DNA from: Adineta ricciae
Lineage: Eukaryota; Rotifera; Eurotatoria; Adinetida; Adinetidae
Reading direction: 5' to 3'
Assembly (NCBI GenBank): GCA_905250025.1
Contig: CAJNOJ010000372.1
Location: 24,856-88,855, forward strand
Length of the DNA: 64,000 bases
Part shown: positions 30,835-42,363 of the stretch, piece after piece
How positions within the stretch are numbered: position 1 is the stretch's first letter
How the letters are laid out: every line of letters begins with the position of its first letter
Notes under the pieces: generated by a model
What the model was told of the DNA's origin: nothing
The model's database searches: none
The model's input: only the letters and a program-made list of their open reading frames with translations
Program-made: the position numbers and the translations under genes

Positions 30835-31851
30835 ATGAGTATTTTAGCAAAGATATTATTCATTTGTTTCATATTCGAAACGGTAACATCTGATCCTATC
30901 AATCGTCATATGAAAATTGATGGGAATTTTGATGATTGGAGAAACGTACCATCTTATAGTGATCCTGAAGATAATCTAAAAGGTACTGTGTACGATGTTA
31001 GTCCATGGTTTCCATCATTCAAATTTCCTGATTGTCATGATGCAGATACCCGTGACACAACAACTACACCAAAACATGTCTACAATCCAAACGTAAATAT
31101 TGTTGAATTCAAAATAGCACATGATAATACTTCGATATATGTATATTATCGCGTGGCAGATGGTGGAGTCATTGGAAAAACATCAGTTGGACCTAGTGAA
31201 TTCAATAAGAACAATCCATCGGAACCATCAGCTGGAAGATTTTATGTTATAGCAGCAGTGAATATTGACCATAATGATACAACTGGGTATTGGTTGCACG
31301 GTGGTGCTTATCATCCAACAGCACCGGGATTTGATGGAAACTTTGAAATTGAATTTTACAATGGTTCATTCAATCAGAATTATTATCTTGACCATGGTGC
31401 TAATAATGACACACAAGCAAATTATTTAAAACAAGAAAACAAAAAGAATCGCTTTGTAATGCTTCCATCTATTTATCCATATTATACTCAATATGTTTAT
31501 TGGAATCATCAGCCTACTTCGGATGAAACTCAAAGATGTTTCGATGGACCGTACCGACTACCACGACCATATAGTAATAGATACATATGTTATAGTAGAG
31601 ATATGGCACCAGGACCATTCAATGGTAGTCTGACTTATGCTCGAAGTGAAAAAGGAAATGAATTTGAAATGCGAGCACCATTCGAAGGATTCTTATTCAA
31701 TCAACACACAGGTGGACGAACTCTTCAATTAGGAATGACAATAAATGTATCATTATCATTAGAAACAAGTGCGGAATATTCAATACCACGTGATTGGTCA
31801 TCGGATACAACAGCAACAATTCAATATACGCTATCTGATACTGTTGTATAA
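30835..31851 (+). CDS. Secreted CBM9/DOMON-like beta-sandwich protein 1
   Basis: 338 residues, one exon. A signal peptide covers residues 1-20 (ILFICFIFETVTS). The mature start IDGNFDDWRNVPSYSDPED is the typical opening of carbohydrate-binding module family 9-like and DOMON-like domains (V/I-D-G-x-x-D-D-W). A beta-rich body follows, with conserved YNPNVNIVEFKIAHDNTSIYVYYRV, GGAYHPTAPGFDGNFEIEFYNG and APFEGFLF segments and several N-glycosylation sequons. One domain fills almost the whole protein, so it is probably a lone extracellular sugar- or heme-binding protein and not part of an enzyme. A polyadenylation signal AATAAA is at 31876. It is tandem with a paralogue 217 bp downstream and a relic upstream. 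Confidence 0.75.
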   Translation: MSILAKILFICFIFETVTSDPINRHMKIDGNFDDWRNVPSYSDPEDNLKGTVYDVSPWFPSFKFPDCHDADTRDTTTTPKHVYNPNVNIVEFKIAHDNTSIYVYYRVADGGVIGKTSVGPSEFNKNNPSEPSAGRFYVIAAVNIDHNDTTGYWLHGGAYHPTAPGFDGNFEIEFYNGSFNQNYYLDHGANNDTQANYLKQENKKNRFVMLPSIYPYYTQYVYWNHQPTSDETQRCFDGPYRLPRPYSNRYICYSRDMAPGPFNGSLTYARSEKGNEFEMRAPFEGFLFNQHTGGRTLQLGMTINVSLSLETSAEYSIPRDWSSDTTATIQYTLSDTVV

Positions 31852-32067
31852 GTGTTCTACTTTTTTATTATATCGAATAAAATCTGGCACTAATTATGAG
31901 AAATCTTTATTCTGAAAGTGAACTCTCTCTGTTTTATTTTTCGGGAGGAAAAGATTGCAGTGGTAAAACTACATGAAAAACACTAGCTCAGAATGAGTAA
32001 ATAGAAAAAAAAAAGAAATAGAAGTAAAAGGTGTGCTTTGTTTTATTTAAAGTATTCGTTTTTTGTT

Positions 32068-33093
32068 ATGACAATGAGTGGTTTACTGAAGATATTATTC
32101 ATTTATTTTCTATTCGAAACGGTAACATCTGATCCTATCAATCGTCATATGAAAATTGATGGTAATTTCGATGACTGGAAAAATGTACCATCATATAGCG
32201 ACCCTGAAGATAACATGGAAGGTACGGTTTATGATGTTAGTCCATGGTTTCCATCATTCAAATTTCCTGATTGTCATGATGGTGATTCTTTGGATACATC
32301 TACTGTACCAAAGCATATTTATAATCCAAATGTAAATATAGTTGAATTAAAAGTAGCTCACGATAATTCATCGTTGTATATATACTGTCGAGTGGTAGAT
32401 GGTGGCGTCATTGGAAGAACGTCTGTCGGATCTAATGAGTTTAATCAAAAGAAAAATTCATCAGAATCATCAGCTGGCAGATTCTATATAATGACCGCAG
32501 TTAACATTGATCATAATCCAACAACAGGTTGTTGGTTACATGGCGGTGGCTATCACCCAACAGCGCCAGGTTTTGATGGAAATATTGAAATTGAATTCTA
32601 TAATGGTTCATTCAATCAGAATTATTTTGTTGATCATGGAGCTAATAATGATAATGAAACAAATTATTTAAAGCAACAAAATAAAGAGAACTATTTCGTT
32701 ATTCGTCCTGCTACTCATGAGTATTTTACACAATATATTTATTGGAATCATCAACCTACTGCTAATGAAACGAATCGATGTTTAGAAGGACCGTATCAAT
32801 TACCTGGTTCAACTAAAACAAATTATATTTGCTTTACTAAAGACAAAGCTCCTGGACCCTTCAATGGTGTTATTAGCTATGCTCGAAGTGTAAAAGGCAA
32901 TGAATTGGAACTACGAGCACCATTTCAAGCTCTACTGTCGAATTCACAGACGGGTCGATCTACTCTTGAGCTAGGAATGACCGTTAATATATCGTTATCG
33001 TTGGAGACAAGTGAAGAATATTCAGTACCACAGGACTGGTCATCGGATACAACAGCAACTATTCAGTATACCTTATCCAATGACAGTGCATAA
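32068..33093 (+). CDS. Secreted CBM9/DOMON-like beta-sandwich protein 2
   Basis: 341 residues from ATG 32068 (or the ATG two codons later, which aligns with the paralogue's start). It has a signal peptide, then the same IDGNFDDWKNVPSYSDPED opening and a colinear body about three-quarters identical to gene 1 by eye. Differences concentrate in loops (for example RTSVGSNEFNQKKNSSE, and CLEGPYQLPGSTKTN near residue 245). Extra Cys residues occur (YIYCRVVDGG, GCWLHGGGY), so disulfides may differ between the paralogues. Same proposed role: secreted ligand-binding protein. No introns. Confidence 0.75.
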   Translation: MTMSGLLKILFIYFLFETVTSDPINRHMKIDGNFDDWKNVPSYSDPEDNMEGTVYDVSPWFPSFKFPDCHDGDSLDTSTVPKHIYNPNVNIVELKVAHDNSSLYIYCRVVDGGVIGRTSVGSNEFNQKKNSSESSAGRFYIMTAVNIDHNPTTGCWLHGGGYHPTAPGFDGNIEIEFYNGSFNQNYFVDHGANNDNETNYLKQQNKENYFVIRPATHEYFTQYIYWNHQPTANETNRCLEGPYQLPGSTKTNYICFTKDKAPGPFNGVISYARSVKGNELELRAPFQALLSNSQTGRSTLELGMTVNISLSLETSEEYSVPQDWSSDTTATIQYTLSNDSA

Positions 33094-33559
33094 TCGTTGA
33101 TTTGAAAGCGTTTTTTCTCTTTTCTTATCTATTTTAATATTAGGACACGCATGTGCATTTCTTATCTTTCTTTTGTTTTGAGGACTGATTGAGTTGTCAT
33201 CATGACGAAATTGAATTATTTGTATATATAATTAGTGAACAAGTTTGTAAAGGTAAAGTTAAATATCAGACTCATACTTTGGGGGCATAGAGGGTTCCTC
33301 TAGACGAGAACAAACATATAAGGATTCGTGCTCATGACAGTTCTTTCCATAGATGTTGAATATTCAAGTTATGGAATAATATAGGGCTTTTGGTTCAATG
33401 TACGTACCTTATCGTCAGACCGGTTAGTTCGCGTTCAAGCCGTATGAAAGCTTCTAGCTTCATTTGTTTGGAATTTTTATCGTCTTCCTTAGTAGACTTT
33501 TTTCGATAAAACTGATGTATTGATAGCGTACATTCAAGTAAAATGTCATCATTAGCTTT
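33094..33559. other. Intergenic, no gene
   Basis: AT-rich, no recognised feature. Confidence 0.35.
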
Positions 33560-33937
33560 CACGAAACATTTTCCTATGATAAAATGAACAGCTGGAAGTT
33601 CAACCGATTCTCAGATGAATATGTGATGAATCAGAATCAGTTGAAATCGTTCGAAATCAATAAAATAAAAAAGAGCGGTTGGGACAATTCTCCAGCATTT
33701 ATCGATAAAGACGATTGACTACCCAATAGCTCTGATCTCAACCCATTGGATTACCGTATTTGAAGTGGATTTGTGAAGGCCACCAACTGAAATAAAGTGA
33801 CACCTAGTGCAACATTAATCCAAGAATTAAAAAGAGCAGTAGACAAATTCGGGAAAACATTGTTTTTAAAAATTCTAATTCTTGGACAGATCGATTGTAT
33901 CGTATGTCACAGAGTGATGGAGATCATTTAAAATAAT
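33560..33937 (+). pseudogene. Tc1/mariner-type transposase relic
   Basis: NSSDLNPLDYRI (about 33725-33760) matches the S-P-D-L-N-P-x-D-Y block that contains the third acidic residue of Tc1/mariner DDE/D transposases. In a shifted frame, SATLIQELKRAVDKFGK and then NSWTDRLYRMSQSDGDHFK (TAA near 33935) match the C-terminal helices of the same family. Multiple frameshifts and stops show it is dead. Terminal repeats were not found. Confidence 0.65.
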
Positions 33938-35588
33938 AAAAACATAGGGATTTGTAGCGATATTGGCGAGGACTCTTTTTGCCGAAACATTTTCTTGTAA
34001 ATACTAAACTATGAGTAAAAGAAATGGAAAATACGGAGAGGCTCATTTATTCTGATACACCCGTTACATCAATAGAAACGAAAACTGTTAAATGCATCTT
34101 TGGAGGTTTATGTAGACGATTCGGAGCACGTTTTGGCACGATAAATGCGAAGATGCACTGAATAATTCTCATTTCTCATTATATATAGATTTCAAATAGT
34201 AATAGATCAGTAGCATTATATATACAATATAGCTGGTAAAAAAGCAGATTTTTCTCATGTGCAGATGATGTGACACAAATAAATAAATGTTCGGATGCCA
34301 GTCAAGTTGATCAACTCCATATGTATGTGTGTGTTGTTCTTAAGAAGACAAGTAGCGTACGTTTTTAGCGCATATATTTTATCGAAATTAGGAGTAAATA
34401 AGATGAGAAAAGAGAGCTACCTGCATGATGATATAGTAAGAAAAAACTAGCTATTGTTAGATAGTCCGTGTATGATAGTAATGATGATTCATGACTTTTT
34501 CGCTTGGGTCCTAATAAGAAAAATAGAATGTGACGAGACTGCCTCGATCCCAATCTTGTCCTAAAACCGGCCCTGTCCAATGGGAATTGAGATGAAAATC
34601 CCGACTTCCTTTCTGAAGTAGCGAGATTGAGACGGGTATCACTGCTAAGAACGGAATGAGGACTACGAAATTCCGGGAACATATTTTGTTGGGGCCGAAA
34701 TCGGAATGAAAAAAACGGTAAAAAGTCATTCTGCCGGCTCAAAAAGTTGTCGGAGTATCATCAAAATTCTGCCAATTGGCAGAAAAGTGAGTTGGTAGAG
34801 TGACATAGATCCAAATCAAGAAGAAGCTCTCTGTCCAATAACATGATCATCTTGATCCATATATATATATATAGCACATTCAGACTCTCAAGTAAATAAG
34901 CAAATACTTTTTTTCAGAAGTTTTATTTCATATTACAACAAACACGCTTTTAGAACTATTTTTGAGAATGTGTTAAGGCTATGAAAAGACAATTTCATTC
35001 TATTCACACTTTTTAATGTATTTATAAAAATGAAATACCATTTTTGGTAATTTTGAATTGTTGTTGACTGCAAATCAATGAGCTTTGATGTTATTTTAGA
35101 GAAAGAAATGTTCAAACGTGTCGCCTCTGGAAACATTGTTGAAAAATTTGTTTCGTTTTCGCTCGATATGTTGCCGATGATAAAGTGTAGATGTAAAAAT
35201 TGAGCTAAAAATCAAGAAACTATTTGAAATTTTTTCGAACGAGTTGAAAAATATGTCTATCGCATTGTTTTTGTTTCAATGATATCTTAAAAGAATAGAT
35301 GAGAGTGTAATATTCAGATACACTTAAATCTTTGACTTGTAAGGAAAAATGACTAAATTAAATATTTTGAATTCTTTTCCTCAGACTATGCTCTCATGGA
35401 TGTTAATACCCAAGCTACGTATCATATCATCATGTTTTGTATAAATGAAATAAAACTACGTCATAGGAAACCTTGACATTTTCTTCAGTAAGAAATATAA
35501 ACTATGAAAGTCTACTATTTCTTTATAACTCTGGTAATTAATTTTTGAAGAAAAATGTTCTTAGAGAACAATAATGTCATGCTGTAAA
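33938..35588. other. Gene-free stretch with possible repeat DNA
   Basis: It contains an (AT)n microsatellite near 34860-34873. The block 34500-34760 is GC-richer than its surroundings and could be a dispersed repeat. Its 125-codon minus frame (34742-34365) is Arg/Ser/Phe-rich, without domain or signal, and I do not call it a gene. Confidence 0.35.
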
Positions 35589-36704
35589 TTATGAGAGCCT
35601 TTCAGAAATCATAAATCTCTTTTTTGACATGATTATACAGATGACTGAAGGTGACAAATCAAAATAAATAACTTTATATTGCATGAAGTCTTTATACTTT
35701 TTTTCAAAAAGTTCGAAAAACACTCTTACCGTACAATAAATATAAGTTAAGATGGATACGAATAAACTAGTAAAACTTTCGATTGCCGATCGATCAGCTG
35801 TTTTCTTTTCATTAGTTACAATCAACATGTAAACAACATAAACAGCATTAGGTAAATTGAATATAATATAGATGAGAACTTGTACAGATGAAAGTCGAGT
35901 TAACTGTTTTTCTCTTCGTCGTTCTGTGTTATGACCATTGAAATCTTGACTTCTACCATCTTGATAACTAATTGCATTTGTCGTAGTAGTTCTCATCTGT
36001 GATCTAACAGTAGTCACTTGTCTTATTGTAATAACAGCGTTTCTCTCTCGACGTAATCGTAGTGCACGAATCTGTTTCATCAACAGTAAAGTAAATATTG
36101 TCATAATAATAATAGGTATGATTGCATCAATAGATATGGTACATACAGTTGTGAATGTACTGTAAAAGCCTGCTTGTCGACCACAACTTGTTCCAGTACG
36201 ATTATTCTCATAACCGACCAAAGTATGAATATAAAAAATTGCCCAACTTAAACAACTTATTGGTAAAATCCATCTTGCTATTTTGAAAGAACTTAATTGC
36301 CTTATTGAAGCACGAGTTGATGTCATCAAAATCCGATCAATGGCAATTAGACATAAAAAATGGCGTGCAATTGTTAAGGATAATCCTGATATATAGGCAC
36401 GACCTTTACAGTACCAAGCTACATTACGAGATGGATCAGGTACATCAAGTGTGGATAATATTCTTGTTAAAAGACCAATGTTGATTGAAACAAGATTAGC
36501 AATAGATACGATAAGAAAATAGATAGAACACACACTTGTACGCAATGGTTCTCGAGAAAATACAAGAATATTGAGAATATTACCAATATTACCAAGAATA
36601 AATAATGGACAATAGACGTATCGAGTAAGTTGTACTCGTACATCAGCAAAGATTCCTGTTAATACTGATGTTCCACTAGTTGTAGATACACTTGTTGATG
36701 TCAT
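35589..36704 (-). CDS. Rhodopsin-like seven-TM receptor (unduplicated; 3' end may be spliced)
   Basis: From ATG 36704, 371 codons. A Ser/Thr-rich N-terminus precedes TM1 (LFILGNIGNILNILVF, with the conserved TM1 Asn). TM2 follows (SIANLVSINIGLL), then Trp/Cys before TM3 (AWYCKGRAY) and IAIDRILMTS at the DRY position. The loop-2 Cys lies in GTSCGRQAG. There is a long basic third intracellular loop, and TM6 has FNLPNAVYVVYML. TM7 ends ILTYIYCT and is followed at once by GTAAGA, a good donor. The remaining 40-odd codons may therefore be intron, with the real C-terminus in a downstream exon (for example after the TTCTCTAAG acceptor near 35550). It resembles neuropeptide-type receptors expanded in rotifers and is not closely similar to the duplicated receptor pair. 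Ligand unknown. Confidence 0.8.
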   Translation of the reverse strand: MTSTSVSTTSGTSVLTGIFADVRVQLTRYVYCPLFILGNIGNILNILVFSREPLRTSVCSIYFLIVSIANLVSINIGLLTRILSTLDVPDPSRNVAWYCKGRAYISGLSLTIARHFLCLIAIDRILMTSTRASIRQLSSFKIARWILPISCLSWAIFYIHTLVGYENNRTGTSCGRQAGFYSTFTTVCTISIDAIIPIIIMTIFTLLLMKQIRALRLRRERNAVITIRQVTTVRSQMRTTTTNAISYQDGRSQDFNGHNTERRREKQLTRLSSVQVLIYIIFNLPNAVYVVYMLIVTNEKKTADRSAIESFTSLFVSILTYIYCTVRVFFELFEKKYKDFMQYKVIYFDLSPSVICIIMSKKRFMISERLS

Positions 36705-37329
36705 TTAATTTTCTTTTTACAAATAACAACAACAAATCATTGATAAAGTATGTATTCTTATTAATGTAGGAATATTAACTTATCTTACTCTAATAATCTA
36801 TCGGAGACTCAAGAAATGCGTTGTTACATTAGGAAAATTAAAAAAAGGATAACATATTAACGGATTAAAAATGCTCAACCGAGATTTATATAGCTTAAAG
36901 ACGACCTGGCACAAGGATCTGATTCTATTACATATTTCAAATATCTATACTGAAACATTAAAAAAAAGAAGAAAAAAAGTTTTGCCAAGAGAAAGAGCAG
37001 AACCTCTATTTTCAAATTACTATGATTTCTTTTGTTTTCAATATTATCTCTTGCTTCGACTCAACTATTCAATATTTCTATAGATTTAATTTCGCTTCAT
37101 CTGCAGAGCACAGCTTTGATATATAAGGAATTACTAAATATCTTCATATCAACAAGAATATGTTATTAACACATACCTCTCGGTGTGACCTTCTTTTGTT
37201 AATTAATTTATATGTCGTAGTGTAAACTAAAAGATACTGTTGCAAATTTCAAAAAGAAAAAAAAACATCTTGATAAAAGTCTTAATTAACTCTCTTTTGT
37301 ATTCGTTAACCTTCCTGAAAAATCAAATT
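36705..37329. other. Intergenic, no gene
   Basis: AT-rich with poly-A runs; frame 36871-37083 has no protein-like features. Confidence 0.35.
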
Positions 37330-37450
37330 CCCTCGACTGAAAGGAGGGTCATACGAAAGAAAGGTTTTGGAGGGGTGTTGAGTTTAGATCTTGGTCGAGG
37401 GGGAGGTGAGGGTCAGGGTCAAAGGTCGAAAGAACATTTTTTTTTGCGAA
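37330..37450 (+). repeat. Dispersed repeat, copy 1
   Basis: Shares CCCTCGACTG..GAGGGTCATA.GAAA and then CAGGGTCAAAGGTC.AAA.AACATTTTTT with 44162-44262 in the same orientation, with a variable middle. Nature unknown; no coding capacity. Confidence 0.6.
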
Positions 37451-38221
37451 AATGCTCGCAACTTCATGAAACGTCATTTGGGAGGGATCCTGAGGCTCGA
37501 GATTGGCTGGATAAGGGGTGAAGGGGCAAGGACGTGACAGAAATGAAGAAAACATTTCATCCGCACCTGAGAGGAGGGCTATATAGAAGAGTTGATTACG
37601 AAAAAGTAAAAGCACACTCGGTTGACTGTCGCATACTAAAGGCCAGTAATCCAAAAATGCATTCATTCACAAGTTACATACTGGAAAGCAATCTTAAATG
37701 ATGAGCTTCGATATATTGAAAGTTTTTGTAGGCCTTTAAGCCTTTTGATTAAGAAAATAGCCTCAGATGTTCGGCAGCGGATAATTTTATCTATGAGATA
37801 CTGATGGAATGCTAATTAATTTTCGATACTTTTTAGTAGCACACGGGTAATTATATGATAGATAGGGACAGCTTTGGAGCGGCGAGTAGTGAGTGGCGCC
37901 TGTGAATCTAGCCAGTTACCAAAGTATGAACAATCCGACACGTTCGAATGCGAAATCTATACAGAGTCTCATTTGGTCTTACCGAAATTATCTTTCTTTT
38001 AGAAAAAGGAGAGCATGTTTAAAAGTGCAAATCCATAATAGCCATTTATAGCGAACTTCAGCTTTCTGTGAAGAGTGATTGTCAATCAGGAATATAGAAT
38101 AATTAAAAGCAGCACAAGTAGTCCTTTGACTCTTTTGAAGACTGTGAGACGAATGAAGATGAGTTTCTGGGGACCCCTTCAAAAGTTATATTTCTGTCTT
38201 TTTTTGCATAAATGCATATAA
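37451..38221. other. Intergenic, no gene
   Basis: No feature recognised. Confidence 0.35.
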
Positions 38222-38985
38222 GACTATTCTCCCAGCGCCGAAATAAAGTTAAATACTGCATTTAATTTTTGCGTCATCTATTAAACTATTTTGAAAAAAT
38301 AAAGTATATCAAGAGATGCATCGTGAAAAACACTACATCCTACAAATATCAGCTTATTTTGTAGTTGTAATTTTTATTTTCAAAATTAACAAAATTCAGA
38401 AGTATTATTCGACGAACCAGAAAAAAGGGGCCTCTCAATATTTGGAAGATCTCTACTTCATGATCGCTATGATTGAAGACCTTTTTGGTATGGAGAGATA
38501 GTGCTTAAAATTCTCTGCAAAACTATTTATAGCTAGGTCTGAAAACTGTTTCAGTTTTATTTATAAAAAGACTGGAATGTAACAATGTAAAAAACCTCTT
38601 CTGCGACCAAAACAAATTTAAGTGTTGTACTTCATTTTTACAGCATCTGTTACCCTGTATTAAGAAATACAATATATAACAAGATGCAGCATGAAAAGCT
38701 CTACAATTTACATAATACTGCTTATTTTATAATTGTTCTTTTTTGTTTTCAAAATGAATAAAATTTCGAGTGATCGAATTTCGACAACACGAGGTGACAA
38801 ATCTTTTTGGTCCAAGAGGAATTTGTTTTTTCCGATTTCATTCTTTTATAACTGATCATTCTAAATTGTAGAGCTTTTCACGCTGCATCTTGTGATATAT
38901 TTTATCTTTTCGAAATAGTGTAATAGGTGGTATAAAAATGAAATGCAGTAGTTAACTTTATTTTGTCGCTGGGAGAGTATAAAAT
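38222..38985. mobile_element. Fold-back element with ~150-bp inverted arms
   Basis: The left arm (from ctcccagcgccgaaataaag, about 38231) and the right arm (ending gtcgctgggag, about 38975) are inverted copies over about 120-160 bp. Shared blocks include ataaagttaa.tactgcattt and aagatgca.cgtgaaaa. A third, direct copy of the arm lies between them (about 38600-38770). No transposase frame is visible. This is consistent with a long-TIR, non-autonomous or fold-back DNA element. Exact ends and target duplication are unclear. Confidence 0.65.
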
Positions 38986-39113
38986 ATAGAAGACAAAAAA
39001 AGAGAAACAAGAATGTTTGTTAGCGAATAAATGAGTATAAATATGAAAATCATAGAAGGACAACTGTATGTGATGAGACAATCATATATTGAGACAAGTA
39101 TATTGGAAAAGAG

Positions 39114-41131
39114 TTATTTCGGAACTACATCGAAAGTCTCCCATTTGTCGGCCTTATCTCGATCTGCTTTTAGTTCGCTGTGGCCATGATTGTCAGCACA
39201 GACGTATTTTCTGTTGACTGCTCTGAAAGCCACCTTGCCATGGCCGCGATCAACTATTATAAAAGTTTCCCAAGCATCGATTTTTTTACTACTGGCTACC
39301 AATGAGCCGTTACCTCCATTTTCGGCACAAACATATCGCCCATTGGCATGTGATTTTAATGCAACATGTCCTCCTCCAAGATCAATCATATCGAAAGTTT
39401 CCCAACCAGAGGCAGAATCGCGATTCGCGATCAAGGAACCTTTTCCTCCATTCTCAGCACAGACAAATTTTCCGTTGGCGTTAGAACGAAGAGCAATCAC
39501 ACTGTGTGCTCTTTCTGACGGTCCGGAAGCAATTTCATTATGTGCAGTTTGATGAACATTTGATAGTACATCTCGAAAAAATTCACTAACAACATTTCTC
39601 ATTTTTGAACTATCGTGTGCTGCGTGTTTCACTAAATCGTATTGCACATGCTGTATTCCAACGTGTTTATAGTTGTCTCTCAATTGTTTCGCTTTTCCCA
39701 AACGGTCTCTATCGAAATCCGAATCACCGATACAAATTTGAATTGGTAAAACTTTCATAGTTTCCATATCAAAATTACCTCCATTGGAAACTGCTTCAAG
39801 ATTTGCAATGCCTGTATGCCAATCGCTTTGAAAATCTAAAGACAAAGATTTGATAAAGTTGCATTTCAAAAGTTGGTTGTGCTAGGGTCAGTTGGAATTC
39901 GCTTTATCTCACATCAATAGTCGAACAACTGGATACCTTCTCACATATTTTTGTTTCACCATAGATAACAGCGATGCTCGCAAAAACCTATCACCACTCA
40001 ATAAATCAGTGAACCATGCGGGGAAATCTGTCTGTCATATAGCATTTTTTTTCGTTCTTGTAGATATAAAAAAGTACATCTTCAAGCCACGAAAATCATA
40101 CAATTTTAGATAGATTTATATCATTCTTTATAAGGCGAATGCTTGAAACATCTAATAATTACACGGATAAATAGCTTTTGACTTAAGAGAATTTAGAACC
40201 TAAAAGTCTGGCTTTTGAAAAGCAGTTTCGTCTTGTCTTTATATTTGGATCCTGTAAATGTTCTTCACTAAGATTTAAAAAAAAGAGCGAAGTGATAGTT
40301 TTGTTCAATTTTCCTCGATAGCCTCTTCAATTGGCGAAGACGAAAAATCTATAAATTAAGGATAATTGGTTATACAATTCTCAACCGTGAAAAAATGTGC
40401 ACATCATAAAGTCCCTGAATAGTTCGTTTATACATAAAAAGCATGACTTTAGTTAGATAATACAATATTTTCCAAGATAGCGTCTATTTTGAATTTATTT
40501 GTAGTTGTACTATCAAAAAAACAGTTCAGGTGCGGTGCAACAGAAACTTCTCAGTATAGAAATTATTCAAATAATAGCACCAGAACCATTGTGAAAAAAT
40601 CTACTTCAATATCCCTACTAATTATATCTAACTTTTTAAAATTTCTCCCAAACTCCTACGCGACTTAGAATCAAAAGTTTATTTACCGATCAAAGTAATT
40701 CCACCTGGAGCCCCGATTGATAGACCTAAAATTCTACTGGCATGTAAATAGGCAAATCGATGTACAAACTGCCCGCCAGCACTGAAACCATGAAGAAGAA
40801 ATTTGCTTGTATCAACGTGCTGGTGCGCGCTTTTCATTTCATCTAACATTTGAAGGAGCACGAGATCAGAACGAAAAGATGGATCACCTTCATCGATCAT
40901 CATATTGTAACGATAGTCGTCAGGAAAGTAGGGTAAGAAGAGTGCACAATGATTTTCTCGAGAAAAATCTTTGTAATCATCGAGCATTTCTCGGACATTA
41001 TGTTTTTTGCCATGAATAATAACTGCGAGAGGTAACAGATTAGTGGCGGCGACAGGTGACGGTATATAGAGAGTATAGGTAATTGCATGATTTCCAGAAA
41101 AGGAGCCATGGTGATGATGCTTCTGCGACAT
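39114..41131 (-). CDS. Alpha/beta-hydrolase (esterase/depolymerase-like) fused to a fascin-like beta-trefoil
   Basis: Exon 1 (41131-40687) encodes the start of an alpha/beta-hydrolase: LAVIIHGKKHN (oxyanion), the LHGFSAGGQF nucleophile elbow and LGLSIGAPGGITLI. Exon 2 (39835-39114) restores the frame through G|AT and continues DFQSDWHTGIANLEAV, IQICIGDSDFDRDR (catalytic Asp) and LVKHAAHDSSKM (catalytic His). It ends with three ~42-residue fascin-type trefoil repeats (ALRSNANGKFVCAENGG..WETF, and so on). The spliced product has 388 residues. There is no evident signal peptide (MSQKHHHHG start). Fascin-like trefoils in microbial enzymes usually bind carbohydrate, so a polysaccharide- or polyester-directed esterase is plausible. 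The 851-nt intron is about fifteen times longer than neighbouring introns and may carry an insertion; its splice sites (GGTAAAT; TTTGTCTTTAG) are good. Bacterial or fungal origin is possible. Confidence 0.75.
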
Positions 41132-41599
41132 TTTGGTAAAGTAAAAGAAATTTGTTTTACGTTCTTTCAGTGACTGAACGATCTGAAAAACTGTGAATGT
41201 GTTAAATTAATTATTCTACAAGCGTACTTTCGACGACTGAGAACAGAACGAGAAAAAATGATGCATTTATATATCGTCGGCTGTGAATGGTAAACAAAAA
41301 ACAAAAGAAAAACGTGAGCAAGCAAGCTAGTCACTACATTTATGCTTGATTATGGACAAGAAAAGGAGAAAAAGCGAGGAAAAATGCATTTAATTGTCTC
41401 TGAAGGGTAAGGGTAAAGGTAACGATAAAGAACAGAGATCGACATCTATCTTCCACCCTCAGTCCTATAATTTATTGATCAAATCAGAATGAAAAGGATG
41501 AAAGGATTCTGTCAACGCAAAAGAATAATTTTTGAATATATTATTCGGTAGCTTACCTTTTTCAGACCAGTGTAGGATTTCTCACGATAAAATCATTCA
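41132..41599. other. Upstream region of the esterase gene, no gene
   Basis: It contains a G-rich telomere-like tract (gaagggtaagggtaaaggta, from 41402) and CCACCCTCAG at 41452. Nothing coding. Confidence 0.4.
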
Positions 41600-42265
41600 T
41601 AAAGGATAATTTTAATTCATATAATAATAATTGATGAACATATTCATTTTTGTTGATTTTGTAACAGAATAATATAATTTTGCTGTGATTGTGCTTGAAA
41701 TAAGCTTTTTTCTTTTGAAAATGTTTATTTTGAGTTGGATGAGTTGAGTTGACGATGCTTTTTTTGAGTTGATGAATTGTGTTGAGTTGAATTGATAAAA
41801 TTTTTCTGCATTGACGAATTGAATTGAATTGAGTTCAGAAAAGTTTTCGAAAGTCACTGAATCGAATTGAATTGAGTTGAAAATTATTTTTTGTTATCTC
41901 CGAATTGAACTCAACTCAATTCAGAAAAATATTCTATTAATTGAGAGAGATAATAATTTATTTATCAAATTTCATCAAGATAAAGTGTTGTGTTCTGTTT
42001 AACAATGTTTTATTATATTGTGAAACGTAATTTTCCTAATTTCTACCCATTAAAAACTACATATTTTACCTAAAAACGGCACAACTCGGGGCCCAATTCA
42101 ACTCAATTCAATTTGATTCACGAGTTGAATTGAATGAGTTGCAAGAAATTTTCATGCTACATGAATTGAATGGAATTGAGTTGAGAAAATTTCTAGAAAC
42201 CACTGAATTGAATTGAATTGAGTTGCATATTACTCTCAATGAATTGAATTGAATTGAATACCTTT
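41600..42265. repeat. GAATT/GAGTT pentamer-rich low-complexity arrays
   Basis: Blocks of gaattgaattgaattgagtt-type sequence occur at about 41730-41880 and 42100-42260. Inverted blocks (aactcaactcaattc) at about 41905 and 42098 allow hairpins such as caactcaattcaatttgatt pairing with the following gagttgaattgaatg. This is simple-sequence DNA; overlapping minus-strand frames rich in NSIQF and QLNS are its translation and not genes. Confidence 0.8.
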
Positions 42266-42363
42266 TTTAGTTGATTTGCCCAGCTCTGCTCAAGATGAAA
42301 GGTTCGAAACCGGTCATGGTAGTAATATCTCACACCCTCACCCTCATCCTGACTGAAGTGATA

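Noticed and set aside
34365-34742. 125-codon minus-strand frame
   Set aside because: Arg/Ser/Phe-rich, no motif or splice context; overlaps likely repeat DNA.
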